Below are positions 1-8,418 of a DNA stretch of 25,007 bases, in pieces. Under the pieces are notes generated by a model. The model was not told the DNA's origin. It worked only from the letters and a program-made list of their open reading frames with translations, and did not search any database. Positions within the stretch are counted from its first letter, which is position 1. Each line of letters opens with the position of its first letter. The stretch is from the IMG/VR virus record IMGVR_UViG_3300033148_008466, positions 1 to 25,007 of that record. One strand, 5' to 3'. The stretch comes from a virus. Both the position numbers and the translations under genes were made by a program.

Positions 1-147
1 CTCTTTTTTACTTAGTTCATTTCCCCAATAACTTCGGCTCTGAAACACAATTGAAATATGGTCAACAACGTCTCTAATATGATTTATGCTGTCTTCCAGT
101 AATTCCACACCATCAAAAACGTTATAACTTACACTGAATTTACTCAT
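1..147 (-). CDS. glycosyltransferase-like protein, N-terminal part (cut by window edge)
   Basis: The reading frame starts at the ATG at 147-145 and stays open to the window edge, giving 49 residues. The N-terminus contains SYNVFDGVELLEDSI and later VVDHISIVFQS. This pattern, a short beta strand, an acidic 'DG-E-L' turn, and a helix followed by a 'vD-I-vv-Q' strand, resembles the start of GT-A glycosyltransferases that act on surface sugars. The ATG overlaps the TGA of the upstream glycosyltransferase gene (ATGA), so the two are probably translationally coupled and share the promoter at 1631-1661. No catalytic motif lies inside the window, so the family call rests on the N-terminal pattern and the neighbour. 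Confidence 0.5.
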   Translation of the reverse strand, partial: MSKFSVSYNVFDGVELLEDSINHIRDVVDHISIVFQSRSYWGNELSKKE

Positions 148-1610
148 ACCTTAATCTTATTTTCTCCAATAAATAGTTTTAATCTCTCATAATCAACCAC
201 AAATCTATCATCACCACCACTAATTTTATTTCTACTCACAGATTCATAGTGAAATGCGACTGCATCACTTACAGTTATATTCTTCAGTCCCTGTTGCTTA
301 CATTTCAAATTAAGTTCCACGTCTTCAAGACATTCGATATATTTTTCGTTGAACCCACCAAATGAATTAAAAAGGTCTTTTTTAATTAACATGAACCCAC
401 CAGTGTTCCCCAGCGAATTATAATTCACGGTTGTTTGATATTTTTCGATTTTCCTAATGTCTCGATGGGATAACGCCAGATTCTTATCAATAGTAATTCC
501 ATTATGTTGAATGCTACCGTCACCGTAATGTAAACGGATTCCAATAGTCCCAACCTTATCTCGGTTCTCATTATAAATTTGAACACATCTACTCAAAACA
601 TCGTTAAGTAATAGAATGTCATCATTACAAAATAAAATTAATTCGGTGTCTTCACTTACATAATTATGTACAACATCGTTATTTATTCTGGCGAAATTAT
701 ACCAATCATACTCTTCCAGTCTGACTTTATCACCAAGGAATTCATCATATGCTTTTATCACATCAGCATCACTACCTGTGTCAGCAATAATTATCTCGTA
801 ATTGTCGTAAAAAACTTCGTGTCGCCAAGAATATATGTTATTCCTTATATATTTCAGATTATTCTTTGTTGGAATTATAACGGTAACCTTGGGTTCAGCA
901 ATTAATTTGGGTTTAAGGTCTTTAAATGGTGGTGGAATTGTAAGTGGTAGTTCATCTGCCCATTGTTTCGAAAATTGAATTCTATTGTTCTCCCATTCCT
1001 GATTAGTTTCACCAATTGATTTATGAAGAACTCGTATTGAAGTCGTTACACCAATATTACAACCATCAAGATAATTAGGAACACAGAAACTCAGGTCGTA
1101 GAAATGAAAACCTTTAAAACTTTCATCGAACCGATGAATAATTGTATCTGGGTCAAAACTCATGAATAAACCATCAATTAACACAACGTCTTTAACACTA
1201 AAAATTTCTTTTGAATAAGCACTAACCCATTCACTCACACTATTTGAGTGTTCAACAATACCCAACATTTTTGTACGGTCTTCCCACCATTTACCAGATT
1301 CTGGAAGATATGTGCTTCCAGCGATGCCAATAATGTCAAAACCAGTATTATTGAATTTAGCCAATAAGGTTTTCCCCCACTTCGGAGTTTTTATCTGTAT
1401 ATCATTATGACACACAACAAAAACAGAATCGTGTTCATAATGGTCTTCAATTGCCTGATTATATACTTGAGGTAAACTGAATTGATTGAAGTTGGGGTAA
1501 CAAACAACTTTATGATGACAACCTATAGTATCACCAATATGTTTGATAAATTTTTCGTTTTCTTCTTCACTAAGATGTGATGAAAACACCACCACTATAT
1601 TATTTTTCAT
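144..1610 (-). CDS. two-domain family 2 glycosyltransferase
   Basis: This 488-residue protein has two GT-A-like halves. Residues about 1-200 look like the Glyco_tranf_2_5 type: VVCHNDIQI near 66-74, a WW pair near 108, and LIDGLFMSFD near 144. Residues about 239-488 are a classical GT2 domain. It opens with KVTVIIPTKNN (241-251), has the metal-binding DXD-like NDD at 329-331, and the acceptor/base region ECLEDVEL at 427-433, followed by HYES at 454. Family knowledge says it moves a sugar from a nucleotide-sugar donor; the acceptor cannot be told from the sequence. It overlaps the next gene by 4 nt and has its own host-type promoter, which separates it from the late structural genes beside it. 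Candidate roles are host-surface glycan remodelling, virion glycosylation or DNA modification. Confidence 0.85.
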   Translation of the reverse strand: MKNNIVVVFSSHLSEEENEKFIKHIGDTIGCHHKVVCYPNFNQFSLPQVYNQAIEDHYEHDSVFVVCHNDIQIKTPKWGKTLLAKFNNTGFDIIGIAGSTYLPESGKWWEDRTKMLGIVEHSNSVSEWVSAYSKEIFSVKDVVLIDGLFMSFDPDTIIHRFDESFKGFHFYDLSFCVPNYLDGCNIGVTTSIRVLHKSIGETNQEWENNRIQFSKQWADELPLTIPPPFKDLKPKLIAEPKVTVIIPTKNNLKYIRNNIYSWRHEVFYDNYEIIIADTGSDADVIKAYDEFLGDKVRLEEYDWYNFARINNDVVHNYVSEDTELILFCNDDILLLNDVLSRCVQIYNENRDKVGTIGIRLHYGDGSIQHNGITIDKNLALSHRDIRKIEKYQTTVNYNSLGNTGGFMLIKKDLFNSFGGFNEKYIECLEDVELNLKCKQQGLKNITVSDAVAFHYESVSRNKISGGDDRFVVDYERLKLFIGENKIKV

Positions 1611-1630
1611 ACATATACTATTAGCATCTG

Positions 1631-1661
1631 CAAACTTAGTGATTTAAAATAAGAAAGGCAA
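1631..1661 (-). promoter_or_regulatory. host-type (Bacteroidota) promoter for the glycosyltransferase pair
   Basis: Read on the minus strand, TTG (1661-1659) is followed by 20 nt and then TAAGTTTG (1638-1631), a full match to the Bacteroidota -7 box TAnnTTTG with the usual -33 spacing. The ATG lies 20 nt below the box. This leader lacks the GTATTTAT late motif. Function is inferred from the consensus only. Confidence 0.6.
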
Positions 1662-1667
1662 GGATTT

Positions 1668-1982
1668 TTATTGTTTTCTAAACGCCATTAATACTGCTTC
1701 GTAATCGGCTTTGGCTTTCTGGAATGGGAATGGAATTCTAATAAGTGCACCATCTGGGATATCGAACTCATTTAAATATATTTTATTCCCATATAAAATC
1801 AAAAAATCATAAAATGGGTTTCCATAATATTTTTGAGCCAGTTTATCTAATCTACTGAAATTGGTATTCCAGTACTCAAATTTATCACTTGAATTCGTTG
1901 GTAAATTAACAAATGGCATTTCATCAGTCGTACCATTGTCGTTTTTTAGTATTTCGTATCTTTTATAATCTTGATATGGCAT
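1668..1982 (-). CDS. LysM-like baseplate wedge protein (T4 gp53-like)
   Basis: A 104-residue protein. The segment RLDKLAQKYYGNPFYDFLIL (44-63) followed by NEFDIPDGALIRIP (71-84) is the LysM pattern: a helix carrying 'D-lA-kyYg', then 'I-G-IRIP'. Small LysM-bearing proteins are baseplate wedge components in T4-like tails (gp53), and in contractile injection systems they often sit beside a large hub or wedge gene. Here the ATG overlaps the stop of the 1104-aa baseplate gene by one base (TAATG), implying coupled translation and joint assembly. No separate promoter or terminator is seen. The gp53 assignment comes from family pattern and context, not alignment. Confidence 0.7.
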   Translation of the reverse strand: MPYQDYKRYEILKNDNGTTDEMPFVNLPTNSSDKFEYWNTNFSRLDKLAQKYYGNPFYDFLILYGNKIYLNEFDIPDGALIRIPFPFQKAKADYEAVLMAFRKQ

Positions 1983-4900
1983 TATTCTTCTCCCTCCGTT
2001 ACTTTATTAGTTAGTACATCATTAACCATATATGCTGTAGTTGCAACTCTTTGTTTTTTAGTAACAACACCCTTGATGTAACTTGCTTGCTTATTTGCTT
2101 CAGTTGCTGGTCTTGAATACATTTCTTTATCGGTGAAACTTGAATTGGCATAATAATTAAATGTCACGGCATTCTGTAATGCATCGATAGGTCCTTGCAG
2201 CGACTGACCACCAATTACCTTCATTTGTAACGTAATATTTGCCATCATTGGCTGCATTCCAAAACCTTCTGGGTTCATATCCCACGGAGCATCAGCATAA
2301 TCAATTGTTACACTTTCAATAACAACTTTAGTATAAAAGAAATCACCGACTCTCAATACACAAATTGGTTGCTTACCAAAAACACTGTTTCTCGCACGTA
2401 ACTCACCAGTATTTTCATCAACAATATCATAACGTTTTGCAGCACCTTGTCTTGTACATTGTTGTAAGAAAGTCAATCTTCTATGGAAATCTTCTGGTGT
2501 CTGACTATGGAATACAGGATAAAACTGATTTCCACTTATTGATTCAAAACTATTTAGAACAGCTTTATTTCTTTCATTATAAATATTTTCCCTAACACTA
2601 TTTTTTGCAACATTAAGTTGAAATTCAAGACTCTGAATGTCTTTCTGAATGTTTACTATATCTTCTTTTTGTTTCTGATTTAATTCCTGCCCCTTTTTAT
2701 CAACATCAAGATTATTTCTCTTAAAAACAATGTCTGCTCTTCTTTCTTTCTTAACATCCTCTAAATGCATATTCTCTGATTCAGCACCTGCTGCACTACC
2801 ATTAGTACTACCAACATCTAATTTAGATTTTATATTATTATCACCAATTTCATTCGCAACAGTAGCACCAAACATTTCAGTTAATTTACTAATAATTAAA
2901 TGTTTTGCTGCTGCAACTCTTCGGTTTCCAAGTGCCTTATTATATGCTATTTCGTTATCGCTTTTATATAATTTCGAAGCAGTTCCTGTTATCTCGATAT
3001 CATAATATTTTCTGAACTTTTCATCACTATAAACATCCAACAAATTCTTATTTAAAACACAAGGACCGAATGGAGATTCGACACTAATTGCAGTATATTG
3101 TTTGGAAGTACCACTAACACCCAAATTAGTTTTTGTCAGTGTGTCACCAGTAATATTTTCCAAATAATAAATATCTTTATTCAATCCAAACCCATTTCCA
3201 TCTTGTGCCGATTCCATGCCATCAATAATCTCATAATGATTTGGATTATTATACATAATATCGATAATAGTATTGACTTCACCAGCAGTTGGAGTATCAT
3301 TCTGGAAATAAATTGTTGTTAAAGGAGCTTTAGGGTCAGGTGGTTCGGCTTGGTCTACGGGACCGCCAATTTCTTTAAGTTGGTCTTTAAGTTTTTCAAT
3401 TTTTTCCTCAATAATTTCAGTTTGAGCTTCTGATGGTAACGGATTACCACCAAATGCAAAGAAATCAGCAATAGCTTTGTTCTTATTCATACCACCATCA
3501 CCAGTATACTCTTTATTTCTTAGTTGTTCTGGATAATCAACAAGTAATGAAAAACTAAGAACCGCAGTTCTTTCTGAGTTCATGTAGTTATACATTGGTT
3601 CGTTTCTACCAACCATAACAGTTGACTCATATTTAGCTATCGCAACTTCATTAATTTCAATATTATATGGTGGAAACCACATCAAACGACCAGCAAACGG
3701 TCCAACCTCTGACAATGGAATCGGAGTACCATATTCATCATCAATAACACCAAATTTTTCTCTAACAATCGTACCAACAGCAAGATTTTCAAGACTAAAC
3801 ATTAAGTTTTTGTTATTAATTGGATTTTCGCCTTTTGCAAAATTCTCTTTTCTTGTTGGATGAATTCTTGGGAGCACTGTTTTATAAATAACAGAATTTT
3901 GATTACCGTTATTATCACCATTATAAACAACATTTCCTTTAAATCTAATTGATTTAGCAAATCTATTATATGGGTCTACAGCCGTATGTTGTCTAATACC
4001 AGTTTTTCCCAACTCATTTCCACTATCAATAGAATATTTTTTATTATTTGTTTCCCATAATGGCGAACCTTGGAAGCCAACTATATTATTATCTCTTTTA
4101 AATGCTTTTCTGGTTTGGTCAACAAATTGACCATTAGTTGAATTAAGTAGATTTCTTGTGTATTCGAGTAAACCCTCTCTTACATTAAATTTTTCACCAT
4201 TTAACTCATTTCCACCACCAGTTGCAATATTATCATCTGTGCCACGAAACTGTCCAATATATTCTCTGGATTCCGAAATTAAACCATCTCTACCCCAAAC
4301 AATTTTATCATTATTATCATCATCAGTACTGAAATTAGATTCATCACCAACCCAATTATTCATTGTTTTGTCTTCAGTCTTAACAGTAGTTCCAAAATTA
4401 TTAAGTATATAATCTTTTGTTGGAGCATATTCCTGAATTCTATTAGTATTTCCAGAATAAGCGATATCCATTGCGGTATTCGCTCTACCAATTGCCGTTG
4501 TATTGATTTTAATTCCTAAATACGGATATGTTCTGGCATTATCAAATGTAAAACTTGGTTGATATGCCAACACCCTGTATCTCGCAGAATCAATTGTAAT
4601 ACCAGCCTCATCAGCATAATCGACAAATGTTTTACTGTAGTCAGAATTTGAATCATAATTAATTGGTTTATATAAATTCATATTAATGGCACTAAAAAAA
4701 CGGGTCAATTGCATATTACCTGTATTCTTAATTGCCTTAATACTATTAAAACCATCAGTAAATGGATTATCATCACCAAAAACACTATATGTGTCAATTC
4801 CGAGAATATTACTCGAAACACTACCAACTTTATCTAAAAATGATTTACTTTCAGAGTCTTTTACACTAATAGTATTATCCCGATTCAATTTAAACATTTT

Positions 4901-5296
4901 CTCAGGCTTACCTTTAAGTGCCTGTGAAATATCAATTGAAGGAAGATATTTTACCGAGAGATTCATTGCAGAATTATACATCATCTGCTTACCAAGCATA
5001 ACTAAACCAATTTTTGCCAATGGTGAACCATCGTCACGAAATGCATCATAAACATTTCCTAATAAATTCGTATTGACTTGCATACGATTATATTGAGGTA
5101 TAACATTTAAAACAGTTGAAATACTACTGGCGAGATTTGATTGTCCATTCTTTGAGAATAATTGAGTGTTTTGATACTCACTATCAAGACTATATAAACT
5201 ACGTGCGAATATCTTATTTCGAAATTCTTCAATTGGTATATAACTACCCTTATGATAGATATCTCCTGATGATAATCTTGATGGTGTGTCAGCCAT
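1982..5296 (-). CDS. large baseplate protein with embedded OmpA-like domain
   Basis: This 1104-residue protein is preceded by a late-promoter motif. Residues 536-591 (RLMWFPPYNIEI, then GRNEPMYNYMNSERT) and 925-1030 (HSQTPEDFHRRLTFLQQC, LRVGDFFYTKVVIESV, WDMNPEGFGMQPM) resemble blocks of large baseplate/hub proteins from Bacteroidota contractile phages. Between them, about 658-862, lies an OmpA C-terminal-like domain: TTIYFQNDTP (660-669), ITGTASKLYKSDNEIAYNKA (769-788) with NRRVAAAKHL, and DVKKERRADIVFKR (847-860). Coiled-coil stretches flank it at about 626-643 and 870-900. OmpA-like domains bind peptidoglycan, so it may touch the cell wall during infection; that step is inference. The gene is coupled to the LysM-like gene downstream. 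The exact T4 equivalent is not recognised. Confidence 0.75.
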   Translation of the reverse strand: MADTPSRLSSGDIYHKGSYIPIEEFRNKIFARSLYSLDSEYQNTQLFSKNGQSNLASSISTVLNVIPQYNRMQVNTNLLGNVYDAFRDDGSPLAKIGLVMLGKQMMYNSAMNLSVKYLPSIDISQALKGKPEKMFKLNRDNTISVKDSESKSFLDKVGSVSSNILGIDTYSVFGDDNPFTDGFNSIKAIKNTGNMQLTRFFSAINMNLYKPINYDSNSDYSKTFVDYADEAGITIDSARYRVLAYQPSFTFDNARTYPYLGIKINTTAIGRANTAMDIAYSGNTNRIQEYAPTKDYILNNFGTTVKTEDKTMNNWVGDESNFSTDDDNNDKIVWGRDGLISESREYIGQFRGTDDNIATGGGNELNGEKFNVREGLLEYTRNLLNSTNGQFVDQTRKAFKRDNNIVGFQGSPLWETNNKKYSIDSGNELGKTGIRQHTAVDPYNRFAKSIRFKGNVVYNGDNNGNQNSVIYKTVLPRIHPTRKENFAKGENPINNKNLMFSLENLAVGTIVREKFGVIDDEYGTPIPLSEVGPFAGRLMWFPPYNIEINEVAIAKYESTVMVGRNEPMYNYMNSERTAVLSFSLLVDYPEQLRNKEYTGDGGMNKNKAIADFFAFGGNPLPSEAQTEIIEEKIEKLKDQLKEIGGPVDQAEPPDPKAPLTTIYFQNDTPTAGEVNTIIDIMYNNPNHYEIIDGMESAQDGNGFGLNKDIYYLENITGDTLTKTNLGVSGTSKQYTAISVESPFGPCVLNKNLLDVYSDEKFRKYYDIEITGTASKLYKSDNEIAYNKALGNRRVAAAKHLIISKLTEMFGATVANEIGDNNIKSKLDVGSTNGSAAGAESENMHLEDVKKERRADIVFKRNNLDVDKKGQELNQKQKEDIVNIQKDIQSLEFQLNVAKNSVRENIYNERNKAVLNSFESISGNQFYPVFHSQTPEDFHRRLTFLQQCTRQGAAKRYDIVDENTGELRARNSVFGKQPICVLRVGDFFYTKVVIESVTIDYADAPWDMNPEGFGMQPMMANITLQMKVIGGQSLQGPIDALQNAVTFNYYANSSFTDKEMYSRPATEANKQASYIKGVVTKKQRVATTAYMVNDVLTNKVTEGEE

Positions 5297-5310
5297 TTAA
5301 TACTTTTTTA

Positions 5311-5318
5311 ATAAATAC
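5311..5318 (-). promoter_or_regulatory. late-promoter motif GTATTTAT, 1104-aa baseplate gene
   Basis: The minus strand reads AAGTATTTATTAAA, ending 14 nt before the ATG. This is one of nine identical octamers placed just upstream of structural genes. It is the proposed counterpart of the T4 late promoter TATAAATA. Confidence 0.7.
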
Positions 5319-5320
5319 TT

Positions 5321-5680
5321 GCAGATTGATTTTATAATACCTATTTTTACCTTCCCAAAAACTGTTTCAACATGACTGGCGTGATTCCAACTATTTTTAT
5401 TAAAACATTATTGGATTATGAAGAAAATTAATTTAAGAATAACTAATAAATTAATACTTTTGAAAATTTATTTTATTTCGTTTAGAAATAAATATAGTTA
5501 TCCTATAATGTCGAGGTTTTTATTAAATTCGCAGAAGTTAATAACCAAATCTTGTAATCTTTGTTGATTGATTCGAAGAATTGATTAATAGTTTGAGAAC
5601 TTGAGAAAAAACTTGTCAAAGTTACAAAGAATAAATTTAAGAAACAAGAGATTTTCTTAAATCACTGAAATTTTTAATAA
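5321..5680. other. noncoding AT-rich gap between tape measure and baseplate genes
   Basis: About 360 nt with no convincing gene. It contains one perfect 10-bp hairpin (5635-5662) just past the tape-measure stop. A plus-strand ORF of 49 codons at 5418-5567 has a Lys/Ile/Leu-rich product of random appearance and no late motif or TAnnTTTG box was noticed in front of it, so I do not call it. The gap may be a long leader, a small-RNA locus or the remnant of a lost gene; nothing distinguishes these. Confidence 0.5.
5635..5662 (-). terminator. AT-rich hairpin after tape measure gene
   Basis: The perfect inverted repeat ATTTAAGAAA / TTTCTTAAAT has an 8-nt loop. It starts 18 nt beyond the tape-measure stop codon, and on the minus strand it is followed by TTTATTC. 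Position and symmetry fit a terminator, but the stem has one G-C pair per arm and the T tract is weak. Confidence 0.45.
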
Positions 5681-8179
5681 TTATTTTCCAATTCTTCGAT
5701 TTTCATGCATTTGAACAGCGATTTCTGGGTTATAAATTTTATGCATGAACTTATTACCATCAATTTCTAATGTTATATCATTTTTAAGTGTGAGTCTACC
5801 ATTATTAGCAAATTCAACTTGTAATGGTTTATTTAATAGATTAGCTAAGTCAGCAAATACACTACCGCCTTTTATTTTTGCATTACCAATTGAGGTTACG
5901 GCTTTTTCAACAGCTTCGAAGTCATCTCGACTTCCAGATAATACGGCATGAATACTTTGGAAGGCTGCTCCGATTTTTTCAATACCACCACTATTTCTTT
6001 CCATTCTTTTCAAGGCATTGTTAAATGTAAACATTCCAGCAATACCACCAGCAGCCATTGCTAATGTAATTGCACCAATTCCAGCAGCAACACCAAGTAA
6101 CTCTTTACCTGCACCACCACCACTATTATTTAAATCAGCAAGACCTTCACTCATTTTTCCAATACCCATTGCAGCAATACCAACAGCACCACCAATCATA
6201 AGTATAGCAGCACCAAGAGCCAAGAGCGGAACTGCTGCTGGTGCAGCCACGGCAGCAACAATACCAATTCCTATCGCAGCAAGTGGAAATGTTACTGCTA
6301 ATGTAGTTGCAATTTTTTGTAATGTTTCTGCTTGTTCTGGTGTGAGTTTTGACATTGAATCTGCAAGTTTACTAATACCAACGGCAGCAAGTCCAACACC
6401 TGCTCCCATTCCAACAGCAGCAGCACCAATACCAGCACCAGTACCCAAATTTTGCATCCCCTTACCTTGTGCAGCAGCACCCATTCCAATACCTTTTCGT
6501 TGTTCAAAAAGTCCTGATGTAGTGCCTTTAGAAGATACGGCTTCTGCTATACTACTTGTTCCCTTACTACCAAGTCTACTAAGAACAGCACCCCCTCCTT
6601 TCATAAGACTACCACTTAATAGAGTTGAAGCAGTTTTAAATATCAGAACCGGAGCCATCAATAATCCAGCAGCTTTAACCATTCCCAATATACCTTGGTC
6701 AGCAAATTTTACGAATCTATCAGCAATTTTACCGAGTTTAGGAAGCACTTTTTCATTAATTACCTCCAGTAATGGAAGTAGTGTTGATTTTAGGATTTCA
6801 ATTGTTTTATCGAACGTCTCACTAAATGTTAGTGCTTCTGCTGCACGTTTTTTAAGTAATTCTGATTCACTTAAAAATGCTTTAGCTTGTGTTTTTGTAA
6901 GGTCTCTAATATTAACCAATTCCTTTCCGACTTGAACTTGGAACTTACCTGTTTCTTTATTGTAGATATAAGCACCTTCAACTGCTTCTTTTTCTTCGGC
7001 ACTAAGTCCCAGACCACCCATACTCTGACGTATTTTTTGGATTTCAGCCTGTCTTTCAGTAATTTCTGTTAATGCACTGGCTTCCATACCCATTGATTTA
7101 GCTACGGCAGCAATCCTGTCACGGTCAGCAGGACTAATAAACTTCTCAAATGTGCCGTCAGCCATTTTCCTGAAACTCACAAGACCCTTGGTCATGTCTG
7201 CGATTTTCTCAGCGAGTTTAGCAGGGTCATTACGTGCTGTCCATAACAATTCAAAGGGGTCGGTTTTTGCGAATTCACCACCCATAACTTGCAATTGTGC
7301 TGATAAATCGATTGCGTCCTCAAGATTTCTTGCTATATCAGCAGCACCTAAAACATCGGTTATATCCATTTTAAATTTTTCAGCATACATTGCCATTTCC
7401 GCAAATCCCTTGACACCCTGTTGAAATGTATATGTATTTAATCTCTTGAAATTATCATTAACTGTCTTTAAAACTTTAGTAGTATTCACACCCATTCTTT
7501 CACTGGTATCCATGACTCCTTGAACATAATCCGCAGTTGACCTTGCATCAAATCCCATTAATTCGAATTGAGCACCGAGTTTTGCTGCTTCACCTACATT
7601 AAGTCCAGTACCTCTACCAATTGCCTCGATATCATTCACCATTTCAGTAGTTAAAACACGAGCTTTTCCTGTTTCATCAGCATAGGTTTGCATTATAATA
7701 GCAATATCTTCAATACTTCCACCTAATTTCAACATATCTCCCGCAGACGCTTTAAAACTATCTCGCATTGCTGCTGCTTTCGCACCAGACATGCCAAGAT
7801 TAAGGGTTACAGATTTCATGATTTTATCTTGGTCTTGTAAATATTTCCAACCTGTTTTTAATTGAGAACTGAGTGTTCTGGCGAGGTCATTAGTGATTTT
7901 TCTTGTCTTGACTTGCCTCTCAAGTTGTTTATTAATCTTTTGTTCTTCAGCATTAACTTTTTCAAGTTGAGTATTAAGTTCACGAACAGCAGCCTCAGAA
8001 TCCGTATTGCCTTTAAGAATTTCTTTTCCATGTTCAGCAATTGCTTTTTGGATTTCACTGCTTTGTTGAATAAGTATTCTTCTTTCGGCTTCTTGTTTAT
8101 TAATACCGCTAAGATTAGTACTTTGTTCTCTCAACAAATCATTATATCTTTTTACATCATCTGGTTTAGGTGCTGCCAT
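5681..8179 (-). CDS. tail tape measure protein
   Basis: An 832-residue protein. The first ~115 residues are Gln/Glu/Lys-rich and probably coiled coil. A long helical part with TMP-like spacing follows (for example GRGTGLNVGEAAKLGAQFEL). A hydrophobic segment lies at about 496-515, and a Gly/Ala-rich, membrane-seeking stretch at about 566-716. This architecture, together with the chaperone-type gene pair immediately upstream, identifies a tape measure, which sets tail length and is ejected through the tube at infection. At the usual ~1.5 angstrom per residue it would span a tail of roughly 125 nm (inference). It has its own late motif 19 nt before the ATG and a hairpin after the stop, so it appears to be a single-gene unit. 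The antisense ORFs are shadows of its biased composition. Confidence 0.88.
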   Translation of the reverse strand: MAAPKPDDVKRYNDLLREQSTNLSGINKQEAERRILIQQSSEIQKAIAEHGKEILKGNTDSEAAVRELNTQLEKVNAEEQKINKQLERQVKTRKITNDLARTLSSQLKTGWKYLQDQDKIMKSVTLNLGMSGAKAAAMRDSFKASAGDMLKLGGSIEDIAIIMQTYADETGKARVLTTEMVNDIEAIGRGTGLNVGEAAKLGAQFELMGFDARSTADYVQGVMDTSERMGVNTTKVLKTVNDNFKRLNTYTFQQGVKGFAEMAMYAEKFKMDITDVLGAADIARNLEDAIDLSAQLQVMGGEFAKTDPFELLWTARNDPAKLAEKIADMTKGLVSFRKMADGTFEKFISPADRDRIAAVAKSMGMEASALTEITERQAEIQKIRQSMGGLGLSAEEKEAVEGAYIYNKETGKFQVQVGKELVNIRDLTKTQAKAFLSESELLKKRAAEALTFSETFDKTIEILKSTLLPLLEVINEKVLPKLGKIADRFVKFADQGILGMVKAAGLLMAPVLIFKTASTLLSGSLMKGGGAVLSRLGSKGTSSIAEAVSSKGTTSGLFEQRKGIGMGAAAQGKGMQNLGTGAGIGAAAVGMGAGVGLAAVGISKLADSMSKLTPEQAETLQKIATTLAVTFPLAAIGIGIVAAVAAPAAVPLLALGAAILMIGGAVGIAAMGIGKMSEGLADLNNSGGGAGKELLGVAAGIGAITLAMAAGGIAGMFTFNNALKRMERNSGGIEKIGAAFQSIHAVLSGSRDDFEAVEKAVTSIGNAKIKGGSVFADLANLLNKPLQVEFANNGRLTLKNDITLEIDGNKFMHKIYNPEIAVQMHENRRIGK

Positions 8180-8198
8180 TTTTACTTTCGTGTTTTAT

Positions 8199-8206
8199 AT
8201 AAATAC
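8199..8206 (-). promoter_or_regulatory. late-promoter motif GTATTTAT, tape measure gene
   Basis: The minus strand reads TTTGTATTTATATAA, ending 19 nt before the tape-measure ATG. It begins 3 nt past the hairpin at 8210-8236, so upstream transcription would end and tape-measure transcription start within about 40 nt. Confidence 0.7.
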
Positions 8207-8209
8207 AAA

Positions 8210-8236
8210 AGACCGAGTTTTTTATTATCTCGGTCT
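8210..8236 (-). terminator. hairpin between chaperone ORFs and tape measure
   Basis: The 8-bp perfect stem AGACCGAG / CTCGGTCT has an 11-nt loop and is followed on the minus strand by TTTTGTATTTAT. The TAA of the 58-codon ORF (8227-8225) lies inside the loop, so a ribosome finishing that ORF would melt the hairpin. It could end the chaperone transcript or limit read-through into the tape-measure gene. Confidence 0.6.
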
Positions 8237-8401
8237 GAAGTTATTTTTGTTTTGTGCTCTGTCTTGCATCTTCTCGATTTCTTCATTCTCTTTTTCCAAT
8301 AGAAATAAGAAGTGTCTTCTGCGATATATAGGTAGTTTCTCGATATAATCTGCTTGAAACTTAGCGTGTTTGGTCAATATATATATCTCTTCATCGACCA
8401 T
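8225..8401 (-). CDS. tail assembly chaperone second domain (T-like), 58 codons
   Basis: A short ORF of 58 residues starting MVDEEIYILTKHAKFQADYI, with YIEKLPIYRRRHFLFLLEKE (19-38) and a charged C-terminus. An aromatic/Pro 'LP-Y-RR-FL-LL-E' block is typical of the short downstream partner in tail-chaperone frameshift pairs. The ORF lies in the -1 frame relative to the 322-aa gene. That frame stays open from the slippery T9C4 run at 8440-8428 through this ATG, giving a fused product of about 387 residues (319 + 10 linker + 58). It could instead be translated alone from its ATG, 17 nt after the upstream stop. The position between the gp26-like gene and the tape measure supports the chaperone role. 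Confidence 0.65.
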   Translation of the reverse strand: MVDEEIYILTKHAKFQADYIEKLPIYRRRHFLFLLEKENEEIEKMQDRAQNKNNFRPR

Positions 8402-8418
8402 TTTTTTATAATCACCCG

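Noticed and set aside
4686-5051. 121-codon plus-strand ORF
   Set aside because: Antisense to the N-terminal third of the large baseplate gene, with no leader features.
5418-5567. 49-codon plus-strand ORF in the noncoding gap
   Set aside because: Low-complexity Lys/Ile/Leu product, no late motif or TAnnTTTG box seen, and no neighbour on the same strand.
6018-6935. 305-codon plus-strand ORF rich in Ala, Pro and Ile
   Set aside because: It is antisense to the Gly/Ala-rich part of the tape measure, whose codon bias leaves the complement open; composition is unnatural and no promoter or start context was seen.
7433-7441. GTATTTAA on the plus strand within the tape measure gene
   Set aside because: One mismatch to the late motif, inside a gene, with no start codon of a credible gene downstream.
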